Positions 1 to 13,100 of a DNA stretch of 64,000 nt are shown here, piece after piece. The stretch lies in contig NC_044018.1 in NCBI RefSeq assembly GCF_900496995.4, positions 11,060,501 through 11,124,500 of the forward strand, written 5' to 3'. Position 1 is the stretch's first letter, and the number at the start of each line of letters is the position of its first letter. The notes below the pieces were generated by a model. It saw only the letters and a program-made list of their open reading frames with translations, was not told the DNA's origin and did no database searches. Source of the stretch: Aquila chrysaetos chrysaetos (lineage: Eukaryota > Chordata > Aves > Accipitriformes > Accipitridae). Made by a program: the position numbers and the translations under genes.

Positions 1-546
1 CTGTACCCACAATGGTGTCTTTTACTAACAGCATGGAATTTCTATGGAAATTGATTGTGAATCAATTTTCTTTTTAATGAATAGGATTTTAATCTGTCTT
101 GTTTTACTGTGCAGATGTACAGAATCTCACTAGTGGCGTTCATGTTGACTCTTCAGAGGAATAAATGTAATAGTAGTGCAGGTGTCTAACTGGACCTTAA
201 ATTTATATGGCCTTCACTGCTTCTTTTCACTTAATCTTTTGGATCTGCTGGTCCCGATTTGTTGACTGTATGGTTCTGGGGGTGTGCATTCTGTTGTGTG
301 AAGATTTACATACTTGGCTATATTAACAGTGAAGTGTTACGTGATTTAATAACTTCTCATCAAGAAGTGGCACACAGCTGAATAGAGAAGCAGTATTTTG
401 CAGATGAGCATTGCAAGTTTTGTAGCTAGCTGTAGGCACACAATTAGGTATTTATGCTGTTTTGCAAATTTCTACAAAACGAGTCTTTGTTGCTATTTTA
501 AAACCATGTTTTTATTCTTTCAACTTTTTTTTTTTTTTTTAAATAG
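1..546 (+). other. WDR35: last intron of WDR35 (partial)
   Basis: Non-coding sequence upstream of the WDR35 terminal exon. It ends in a long T run (about 525-540) followed by the acceptor AAATAG at 541-546, a normal polypyrimidine tract plus AG. An open frame that starts at 398 simply runs through this intron into the exon and is not a separate gene. The preceding WDR35 exon lies outside the window. Confidence 0.75.
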
Positions 547-694
547 TGGAGATGGGAAACTTCCTATATGTGTTGCAACAGGAGACCCTATCCTGGAGTA
601 TCGATTCTGGATGTGCAGTGTATGTAAGCATTGTATGAAAGCCAAAGAAGCGAGCAATTATAACTTCTGTCCTCTGTGCCACAGTACAGCATAG
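547..694 (+). CDS. WDR35: WDR35 (IFT121), terminal coding exon
   Basis: This encodes the last 49 residues of WDR35/IFT121, a WD40-TPR subunit of the IFT-A complex that drives retrograde transport in cilia. The visible part is the C-terminal zinc-binding module: CSVC, a 14-residue spacer, then FCPLCHS just before the stop, preceded by the motif EYRFWMC. This paired CxxC tail is typical of WDR35. The exon begins at 547 in phase 2 (the first base completes a serine codon) and ends at TAG 692-694. The neighbouring TTC32 gene downstream on the same strand matches the amniote gene order WDR35-TTC32. The WD40 and TPR parts lie outside the window. Confidence 0.9.
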
Positions 695-1272
695 CAGAGG
701 ATAAAGGACTGTTTATCCTTGTTATCTGTTATGTCTCCTAAAAATACTCTATAAAATGTTACTGATGTACTACATTTTAAAATACAACTCAGGTACTCTA
801 TTGTAACAACAGACAGTGCCACTGTTAGAGAAAAGTTTTTTAAGAAAAACCCAGAAGACCCACAAGAGAAACCTTTACTGGTTCCATTTATGTGAAGAAA
901 CAACTGTGTTAGGCTGCATTTTTTTGTTGTTACTTCTTTTTAGAAAGGTTTAAGGTAAAAAGCATTCTTTTCTAATGGTAAATTTAGCCTGGTTTCAAAA
1001 CCATGCAAACTGAATGTAGGTTCATCTTAATACATTTCAATCTGAGCAAGCTCCGTTTTTCGTTTTTGTAATTCCATAGGAAATTAGTGGGTTTTCTCAA
1101 AATGCACGTTTTTTTTGAAGGAAGTAATTCCTGAGTTGAAATAATGCCATGGTAGTTGTGATACTATTACTGTGTATGTTTTACTACCGCTGTTTTACTA
1201 GAGCGATGGTGGCACTTTAGGCCTACGTTTGTGCTGCTTTCTTTTGCCAAGTGTATTTAAACCCACCGTAGC

Positions 1273-1278
1273 AATAAA
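1273..1278 (+). terminator. WDR35: WDR35 polyadenylation signal AATAAA
   Basis: This is the first canonical AATAAA after the WDR35 stop, giving a 3' UTR of about 600 nt (695 to about 1300). GT-rich sequence follows within 60 bases. The interval 695-1272 contains no other recognisable element. Confidence 0.65.
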
Positions 1279-1479
1279 GGGCTTGCAAACGGGAGCCATC
1301 GGTGCCGTCAGTCTGCCTCTGGCCTGCTGGGCTTTGTGATGCCTTCAACCAGTCCAGGCAACCTCTGTGAACCTTCAGACCGGACTCTGGCCATGAGCTT
1401 TTTTTTTTTTAAGTACCTTGAGGAGAGCCGCTGACGTCTGTCGAACAGCTCTCAGGAGCTGAACTCCCTCCCTGTGACT

Positions 1480-3441
<1,962 letters not shown>

Positions 3442-3583
3442 AAATGCAGCTAGTGGTGTGAAAATGGTTTGCAAAACACGTGATTTTTGTCATAGATGGA
3501 TGAAACACAAGGTCATTTACATCTGTTATGACCTACTGAAGAAACGTTGTTGTTGGGCAAATAAGTTATGATTTTGATTGCAA

Positions 3584-3589
3584 AATAAA
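3584..3589 (+). terminator. TTC32: TTC32 polyadenylation signal AATAAA
   Basis: First AATAAA after the TTC32 stop, about 145 nt downstream. Another AATAAA at about 4174-4179 could give a longer 3' UTR. The choice cannot be made from sequence. Confidence 0.6.
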
Positions 3590-3599
3590 CTATTTTTGG

Positions 3600-6500
3600 A
3601 TATTGTTAGTGTTGAGGAAAAGCGTAATGTTAGATCTACGTGAGATACTTGTACAGAAGTGCTTCATAAAGATGTTGGAAGCTCAGTAACAGCAAATGAA
3701 GTCTGTAGTTCTCTTATTAAAACTGTGTTTCTGTACCCTTTCACGGATTGTTTTAAACAGTCTTTCATGGGGAAGAAAAACTATATAAAACATTTAAATA
3801 CTTAAGACTGGAGCTTGCGAGAAGTACAGTGATTTAATAATGATAGTGTTTGTCCACATTTAAATGTAAATTTGATTTAAGCTAAAAGTGCAGTTGTTAA
3901 TTGTAAGGTGCTGGCCTTGAGATGCTATGGTAACTGATTTTCTTTTCACTTCAGAGTGTTTCTGTATTAAGAAACAAATTTAACAGAAACAATGAGATCT
4001 TTTTAGGAAATATCATCTGTACCTTGCATGAGGAACGTGGTATAAGAATTCAGTCCTACGTACATTTGTTCGCTCCTAGAGGTTGTTTTACGTTACCTAA
4101 ACAGGTGGGAACAAGGCATACCTATTTTTTGTAACCCTATTGCAAAAGTATTGGGCAGATTAATAATTGAATGAATAAAAATGAACACGTACTTTTTACC
4201 TTGTGATTGTCTGTAAAGAGCTTATTGTAGAGAATGTAGTTGGGCTATTCACAGTAGGAATTGTGGCTTTCTCCTTGTTACTGTAAAAGGTCAATTGCTT
4301 GAAGAATACAACATGAAATCTGATTGAACTGGCTGTGAATAGCTAGGCAGCTTCATTTCTTGCACGGTAGGAGGGACCATTGATGAAGTCTATAAATCAT
4401 CGATAAGAAACACCCTCGCATGTTCATAGCAATACAAGGTCTAACAAAAGAAATACTCTTGCATTGCCCACATGCGCATTAGGATTAGTTTTTTAAAATA
4501 AATTATGCTAATGACAGCTCTGCTTCTTACGGTGAGTTTCTCCGTGGACGATCCTGGAGCCTGCACAAGGGCAGGGCTCACTGAAGATGGTGGAACCCTC
4601 TGGGGTAAGTCACGAGAACAGACTTCAGCCTCTGAACATCTTCCCCAGCAGCCTTGCTGAGTTCTCTTTCAGCTTTGGGATGAAACTCTGCAACAGCCGC
4701 AGTGAGCAGATTTGGAGTGCAGGGCTGAGAAGATGCCACATTTACCTCTCCTGCTCCTGACAGTAGCAATGTTGAAGTTAAAGAAATACAATGCAGGATA
4801 GCAGAATGTAACTATTTACAGTTTGGAATAACAATGACCATTTTTTTTCAAAGGTTTAATTTTTGACTTTTCTGGATATATTAAGCACGTGCTTTGCTTC
4901 CATTTTTGTATCTTAGTGCTCTGTCTCCAAACCAACATCGATAATTTGAGGACTTGGCACATTTCATGCCACCTCAGTCTCAAAAATTGAGAAATCATAC
5001 CAACTCTTGGTTGATGGCGAGGTGAGCTAGAACTAAACCTGTTCCTGACTTACCATGCCAAGAAAATTAAAAAAGACAGTATGAGCAGTTGAATATGACT
5101 TACAAAGTTTTACTTTGAGAGATCACAGATGTGGTTCTGCACAGAACACTTTAAATGACAAGATACAGATAAAAATCAAAATATTAACAACACATAAGTA
5201 TTTTAGAGAACAAAGATGCTAGTAATAATATTCCTCATACTTCCCAGCTTGTGTTGTTTTGTGAACGTTACTAAATTGCTTAAAATGCATTCATTGCTGG
5301 CACAGAAATATTCCACTGGACTGGGAGCAATTTTATCACAGATTCTCCACAGTATTTCCGTGTCTCTCCTGCAAAAGCATGAACTGTCGTGGTGCATTTC
5401 GGTGTAATTTGGAATTCTTTCAAGGTGATTTTGGCCAGTAATGTTCTCACACACATTTTCCCCTTTCACGTGCAACCATGAGTCACTTAGTTCTCTGGCT
5501 TTACATCACAAGACTAATTGGGGTTTTCAGTCTGAAATTATGAAATAGCATTGTGTGGTGTTCTTTCACTCAGGCCTGTTCAAAGGGTATAAACCCCCGT
5601 TATTGATACAAAAACTTGAAGAGGAAGATACGTTTAGTAACTCCCCTTGTCCTGCAAGGTTTCCTGTTCATAAGCCTTTAAGAATTAAAAGTCTAATGGA
5701 GAGTAGTAAAGTTCTTTTTATGTAGTGTTTCCACATGAAATTCAGACAACCTCTCAGCTTTTTAAAAGGAGCAGGGGTTGTGTGCTTTGGATGCTTTGCA
5801 GTGCAGAGGTACTGTGGCTTTACACCTTCACCGGGCTTTAGGGGATGTCTTTGCTTGGAAATTACAAACCTCTGTAGAGCATCTGGGTCAATCCTGTCTG
5901 CCCCCTCCATCGCCCTTGCGAAATGTTTGCTAGTCAGAGTCATGGCGCTGTACCAGTAAGTCCAACAGGCGGTTGCTGCTAATGTACGTTGACTGTGTCT
6001 TTACCCTGGCCAGAAGTGCTTCAGACGTGAATAATTCACAGCCGCTGTCCCAAGGTTTCCTACCTATAAACCTACTCTCCAAAAGCCCTTGACTCTTCCC
6101 TCACACAGCCTCCACTGGCAGCCCCTCTGTTTAGTTTGTTCCCCATAGCTGGGATTAATTTGGCAACAAGTAATAGTGTTCTCTACCTGGTGATTTACCT
6201 CTAAACTTACAAAAAAGACATGATTTCCTCAATACCTTACAGAATGTTTTTGGTTTTTTCTTCAGTATCTGGAACAACAGTCTTCAAGTTCTTACTTGCT
6301 CAGAGAAAAAGGCAAAGAGTAACATCATCGCCCTGTGCTTTTCCCTACTACCCTGTTTGTCCTTCTACTGAAACACAGGAGGAGGAGTTGTCACAGCACT
6401 TGCAGTGTTGCAAGACCTTTCCCTTGCTTTTGCAGAAAGGTAGGAAAAGATGACAAAATCCCAGGTCAGCAGGGCACAGAGCGGTATGAGAAGTGTTTCA

Positions 6501-9300
6501 TATACGTTTGGTGTGAGATGCAGGGTGGGGAACAAGGAGAGCCATTCCGAAGGGAAAGCTGGCAGCATATTGAGGGGAAAGGGCTAGGTCTTCAAGTGGC
6601 CAGAATATGTTCCTCTTCCACATACTTTCCCTCTGAGTGGACAACAGAGGTAATTCGACATTAAAAACCTGAAAATCTTTGGCTGTTACAGCTGAGGACT
6701 GCACTATGCACTGTCCCGTTTAGTAGGTAACCTTGGTAAAAAGTAAATTAGTAGTGAAAAGTGCACTATTCAAATTCTGTGGGGAATGAATGCCTTTGTA
6801 TCAGTCAAGCTCAGCTATGCAGGTCGTGATCTCCCCTGACTATCAGAAAGGGAAGAGTTCAAAAAGAAGCAAAACCAGTGTTCAAAACTGAAGATTGCTA
6901 GTAGAAGGATAATGTCCTATATTCTTTTGTGTTAGCGGGTTATTGTTAGTCTGCCTAATCCTTTTAATAGAGGCAGAAGCTAGATCAGTAGAACAGATTC
7001 AACCTCCGCCTGTGGCTTTCACACATGATGGAACGGCTGGTTGCTTTTTATGAAAAAAGTTTGCTGTGAGATCTTGTCAAGGTGGAGGCCCACCTAGCAG
7101 CATGTTGTGATCATTTCAGTTGAACTCTGTTTCTGAATATTAACTGCTTCCAAGATTTTCCTTGTAGGATCCCTTTAGTCCATGAGCAGGGAGGGATTGG
7201 ATGCAGTCCACAGCATTGCCTCCTACAGCTCATGCCAATCAGGTTTTTCATCGTTCATGTCTTTGTGTTGCACAGTAAGCATGTGAAATGGACATGAAGG
7301 ATATCTTGATCTCCCAGCAAGGAACAGCTAGTCCAACCCTGTCACCAGACATCACAACTGTAGGTTTCAACCTAACTCCTATTACTATGGAAAAAGCCTG
7401 ATCCAAAGTTCCAGGCTTTCCAGGCTTGTATGGGGACTCCTGTGTGCCTGTATCTGTGCATTTAACATATCTCTTGCACATTCTTAATTCCTTTTCTCCA
7501 CATTGGCTGAGTAATGAAGGCTTGTTCAACCATAGTGGCATGACCAGAGTTGTTCCTGAAGGCCTAATCCAAGAAAGAGTTTAAGCCCATAGCCTGAAAA
7601 CTGCAATCTAGGACATGAGGTAGGTGCTGAAGTTCCAGCTCCAATACCTGAGAGGAGGGAGTAATCCCAGGAGAACCTAGATGCAGAGCAATACAGTATG
7701 CAATAGCTGGGGAAGTCACCATCAAAGCTAAACAATGAATGCCTAATCCTAACACACTTGCATGATTTAGTGTGAAAAATATCAGCTGCCATGAACAGCA
7801 ACCAAGGTAGGAGGAAGAAACCAAGGATGTGGAATTTCTCTGGCTTGTCTATGAGAATGTGGGAACCTGAAATGCCTGTTGAAATGGGAATGCAGGTTCC
7901 GTCTCACCTTCTCCCTTTCCTTCCCAATGTATCCAGAAGAGAAAGGTCTTCCCATCTGCTGGCTGGTGGGTGGATGGGTAGGGAACACTGCTGGACCCCT
8001 TCCTGGCTTTCTAGGGCAAAAGGGAAAGATCTGGGATATCCCACTTGCTGCAGACGAGTTTACCTGAATCTGCTCTGCAAGACTGCAGGACGAGTGAGCC
8101 TTAGTGACACACCACCAGACCTGATACTCATCTGCGTGGAACTAGACAGTGTCCCGTGAGCTCTGGGAAAAGAAGAGCTAGCATTTAGTCATCATTATTT
8201 AACCTTCATCCTAGTTTACAAATTTCAAAAAGACTGCTTTTTAGATTAACAGAAAGTTAACCTAAACTGATGAGTTTTTGTTAGCATTAAAAATGGGGAG
8301 TGTGCTCTCGGAAAACGTGTGGGAGCAGTAAGCTTGCTTGACTCTGCAGTGTTAGCTCCGGACAGTAGAGTGCACTGCTCATACAGCAGAGAGGAAGGCA
8401 TCTCCCAGGCTGGTGCTGAAGGGGGTCTTGGGATCCCAGTACCCTCCGATTCCTTGTTACAAAACTTAGTCCTTCAGCAGATACAGCTTTAAGACTACAT
8501 TTATTCAGCACTCATCCCAGGCATGACTGCAGCTTTTGGGAAGCGTGCCATGTATATGCACTAATCGGCATGCGTAACCAGCCAGCCTGTGAAGACAGAG
8601 GCTGTACGAGCTGTGCAAACCCACTGGGGTCGGCATACGTGTGCACTATTAACCTGCGTCAGCACCAGTGCCATTGCCCCCTCTTCACTGGTGTCGAACA
8701 CGTGCGTGTGCTGCAGGCACACCTCCGGTTGCAGCGCAGGCACATCCTGAGAGAGACTGCAGGTGGTCGTATGTCTGGTTTGTCCTTGATCTCTTGGAAA
8801 TAATTAAAAAAAAATGTTCTCTGTAGGCACAGAAAGAAAAAATACCAGGTAAGTTGTCCTTTTTACTCGTGTTGGAGAATCTGTCTTCTCCCATTTTGTA
8901 GAGTTAGCCTTTTCCATACAGGGGCAGGTGAGAGGAAAGTGAGGAACTAACAGGCTTCTGAGATGCTCAGGTCAATGCAATGTTCTAGACAAAAATTGGC
9001 ATTAATGGGAAAAAAAGTATGCCTTTGTGTTGTATGTGGAAGAGGCTCCAAGTAGCACATTGCTTGGCTCTTTGAAGCCAATGTTGGTACACCAGATGGT
9101 TGCTGTTGCACATTAGCAAGGAGATGTTCTGCGCTTAGATTACTTTGTATGTATTTTTATTTGACTTTTCAAATTTGCACTTTACATTCACATGGGAGGA
9201 TTGGCAGTCACTTTATGAAATATTAAAAGAAGCAGCCATAATCAGGGCTGGAATAATTTTAGTGATCTGCAAGTCCCTATTTCAACAGCTGGAAGAAACA
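3600..9300. other. TTC32-ZPAX intergenic region
   Basis: About 5.7 kb between two convergent genes. It is AT-rich to about 5.7 kb and of mixed composition afterwards. Short open frames on both strands have no recognisable motifs, no coherent splice sites and no conserved domain signature, so none is called. Possible old degraded repeat sequence around 7.5-7.8 kb could not be assigned to a family. Nothing else is supported. Confidence 0.6.
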
Positions 9301-9307
9301 AGAAGTG

Positions 9308-9313
9308 TTTATT
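9308..9313 (-). terminator. ZPAX: candidate ZPAX polyadenylation signal
   Basis: TTTATT on the + strand reads AATAAA on the ZPAX strand, about 765 nt after the ZPAX stop. A second candidate is at 9157-9162. No nearer canonical signal was seen, so the real site could use a variant hexamer closer to the stop. Confidence 0.3.
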
Positions 9314-10077
9314 TTGCAGCCTTGGGCTATTTTCTGGTAAGTTCTCATTTGTAGCCACTTCAGAGAGGCAACAGGTTACAACATTTACTAATCCTGTTAG
9401 CGGACCTTAGCACTTTCCAGGGTTGTGGTGCTGTTCTGAGTCCCGCTGTCTGGTCTTTTCACTTCAAGCAAGACAGTTCTTGTGGTCACTGAAAGAGGCA
9501 GCTCCTGTGTCTAGTTGCACTGTTTGGAAAGCAGCCAGCACAGCAGAGCCTTCAGGAGCTGTTGGAGACACACACACAGTGAAGTGAGGAGTGAGGCTGG
9601 AGCACACAGATGAATAGCTCTGGTTATCCAGGGGTAGACCCTAACAGTTTCGAGGATCTGGACCCTTCAAAAGAATTTGGAATGTGATTTGTGCCTTAAT
9701 GTTTGTTTCTAAAATTTTGGATCTATTTTCTTTCAGACTGGGTGCAGTCCAGTTGAAAACCTGTTGAAATAATATCTGGTTCCAAAACTGCCTGCTACAG
9801 CCCAACTCCAACATGTCCTGCTCTACTGCTGGCATCTTCTCCAGAGCCATGCCACCTGTGTTTGGCTTGGCAGGTAGCTCTCCTTCTTCCCTCTCTCACA
9901 GGCCCAAGCTTAGACCAGGAGACTGCAAACCCTGCCTGTTCCCTCGTTCTTCTCCCAGAACTTACAGTTCTAAGGTCTTGAAGGACAGGCTATGCATCGC
10001 TTGTGCCACAAAGCATGGTGACCTCTCTAGGTGAGTACGCAGGACCTGGTGCTCTTACCAAATTCGGTTCACATGCG

Positions 10078-10160
10078 TCATCTTAGATCTGGATCAACGA
10101 TCCAGACTGGTCCAGCAAGTACGTAGCCCTGGAGATTGGCTGAATGGTGACCTGGAAAGG
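10078..10160 (-). CDS. ZPAX: ZPAX last coding exon (C-terminal tail)
   Basis: The acceptor CATTCGCAG precedes this exon in the phase needed by exon 10467-10371. It encodes about 27 residues ending [16 protein letters not shown] and a TGA stop at 10078-10080. The stretch [10 protein letters not shown] resembles the external hydrophobic patch found near the C-terminus of ZP precursors. No transmembrane segment follows, so the precursor appears to end without a membrane anchor. Phase continuity and the tail motif support the call. RNA evidence would confirm it. Confidence 0.78.
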
Positions 10161-13100
10161 CTGCGAATGATACATAGTGTATCTGTGTAATTTTTAAAGA
10201 ATACATACATGCTGCACATTAAGTGCTAATGTATTAAAGTATGAACTAAAGGTAATGTTACACAGTCCATGTTCAAGGCATTTCAGATACCAAAACCAGA
10301 GGTCCCAAATCCCTTAAAAACATCAGGTCAGGAGTGCTTTGCAATGGCTCTTTTTCTCCTGAACACCTACCTTTCCTCTCCCTGCTTGAGCTGCACTCTC
10401 CTCTGCAGGGGCTGCCGGGTGGTGTGTTGGTAGGAGAGCAGGCTGCCACCAAACAGTGCACATATACCTGCGGAGAAGAAAAAGCACCACTTGGTCCATA
10501 CCAAATCCCGCTTTGCAGAGCATCGTTTTGTCTTTTGTCTGCCTTTTGCAGAAGTCACAGCTGATTAGACTTAGGCTTGTCTGAACACTTGCATGCGGCA
10601 CCTTCTAGCTGAACCTGCCTTGAATTTCAAATTTGGTGTCAAAGAAGCCCTCAGGCAGTTTGGTAACTGAGAGGCTGAGGTAGGAGAAGTTAAAACCTCC
10701 GGAGCTGCAGTGAAGCTATGTATCAAAGCTAGACAGAAACTCAATCTAGTGCTAGATGCAGCTGCGTACTTAGGAAGCAGCACAAGCCAGAATTGCATCA
10801 TGTTCATTTCTAGCAAGTTTGCGAGTTGAACTGCTTATGAAAGGCCAAGTCAAAAGAATTATGTGGTTACTTGAGCTGCCCAGGCAAGGGTACTGCCATG
10901 GCTCATATCAGTACATGTGCTAGAGTCCACTCAACTGGGTGCACCAGGAGCAAAGCACCCTCAGGTGACTGTCCTGGGGTTTTCTTTGCTCTTCTTAGAC
11001 CTGTTAGAGGAGCACAGAACCTGAAAAGTGTAAGACCAAACCCACACGCCTCTGCTTCCCTGCCCATTGGGCTGGCATCTGAGGAGATGGTTGACTCACT
11101 GGGACTGATGGGAGGTAACAGAGCTGAACTTCATGTGGATGTTATGGCATGTAAGTTGACTTTTCTGCTCTAGACATTTTGAGCTGAAGTGCTATGACTT
11201 TTTATGATCCTATAAAAAGTCAGAAACACCATATAAAAATCATATTTACATACCAAACTCTTTTGTTTACCCCAGCCAGTGCAATCTCAAGTCACTGAAA
11301 CTGTGTTGCAGAGCGGATTTGAGAAGAGAACTAAATTAAAGCTGCGCACTGGTCAGGGTACTTGGGTTGAATGCTGGCTAGGTCTTAAGTCTGTGAGGTG
11401 TTTAAATTGGCTATTTTTCACATGGTCTTAAGAAGTTCAGAGGATAGTGTCCGTGAGTGGGAGGTGAGCCTTTCACTTAACCTTACCTGTTCCAGTCGAT
11501 GTGCCAGGGTCCTCACTGCCAGCCTTTTAAAATGAGAAGGATGTCTCACCCTGGGGCTAACAGCTACTGGATAGAACTCTGCAACATACTCACTGCCATT
11601 AATCTCACACCTATTTGAGAGAACAGATCAACAGATCTAGAAGAAATTAGGGCTTTGCTGATGAGCGCATTGGTCATTCAATAACTACTTGCCCATCCAC
11701 AGTGATGTTCCATCTTGGGGTGCTGTTGAAGTCTAGAGACCTGGTTACCCAGCAGTTTTCCAGGTATAACTCAATGTCGGGGCTCTCATCTTTCAGCTCT
11801 ACCTCAAGAAACACAGGCTCCGCAGGTCGCTTGAGTATTGCCATGTTGGGCTCATAGAATTCCATGAAAGATTCATCTCGAGAAAATGTCAGGGGATTTT
11901 GTTGTTGTTTAATTTTATTTAAATTAAAATGTTTGGAAATTTTCTGGTTTTCTTAGGGGGAGACTTACCTTTGGACACTCTTGAAACTACATTCAGGGCT
12001 TGTCTTATCCTTCTCTGTACTGCAGAAAAGGAAATGTTAGTGAGGTTCTTTAGTAGGAAGCAGGGCATGTCTTAACAAGGGAACTTACAACAGAAAGAGT
12101 CACAGAAGTTTAAAAATGGAGGAAAGGAATTGCCTACCTGCAATATTTGGTCTTGGTACCATCGTACCGGAGCCAAAGGGAGGTGATGTGGATGGATCAC
12201 TAGCGAAGGCACCTAGCACTAGGGTCTCTTTTGCTCGATAGTAGCACAAGACTGTTAGTCTATAATAGAAGAAAGGGTAATTTTTGTGTTCACTCTTACT
12301 TTCCAGCAGCTGTGCCAAAGTGAGCAGTGTCAGTGAGCAGTAGCTCCTACCTGTAGTCTGGATCTCTTGTGATTGTCGGTATGCTCTGTCCTGGAAGAGT
12401 CTCTTTCTCATAAGAGATTTCATTTTCATAAATAATGTGATCACCTTCAAACTGTGCACATGGGAAGCTCATTAAAAATTGAATCTTTTCAGGAACTGGC
12501 GCAGGGGAACAAAAGAGAAAATGCAGGAGAGACAGAGACTTCCAGCAGATATATCTGCTCTGGCCATGGGCTTACCCTTACTGAAGTGCCACAGGTAGTG
12601 ACATGGAACTTGAAGAAGGCATGTCCTTCATTATACTCTCTAGGCTTGCAAGAGCTATCCCTTAGTTTGGTTTTACTCATATCAATGGCAGGAACTGTCT
12701 TCATTTGGGCAGATATCATTATGGTACCATCTGGGTGGCATACTGAGAAAATCAGAGAATTGGTTATAAATTCAAGGAAAGAATCACAGATCTTTTTATT
12801 GATTGATCAGTTGTGTAACTTACTTATAAATGCTGGAGAATTAAAACTGCAGCTAACGGAGAACATCTGTAAGGTCTCCATAGTTCTCACTTTCCTCAGG
12901 GCAACATCAAACCTTGCTTTAATTTTCTGAAAGGACACTTCCTGTGAAGGAGGTGATGGAAGAGGTCTCCTGTTAAGGCATGTGATCCATATGTACAAAG
13001 TTCTGCTCTTTAGCTTGTGCCACTTGAATACTAACAAGTCACAAGAGTTGAGTCAGTCTGAAGACTTGAGCCTGATGCAACATGGGGGCAGAAGTTTTCT

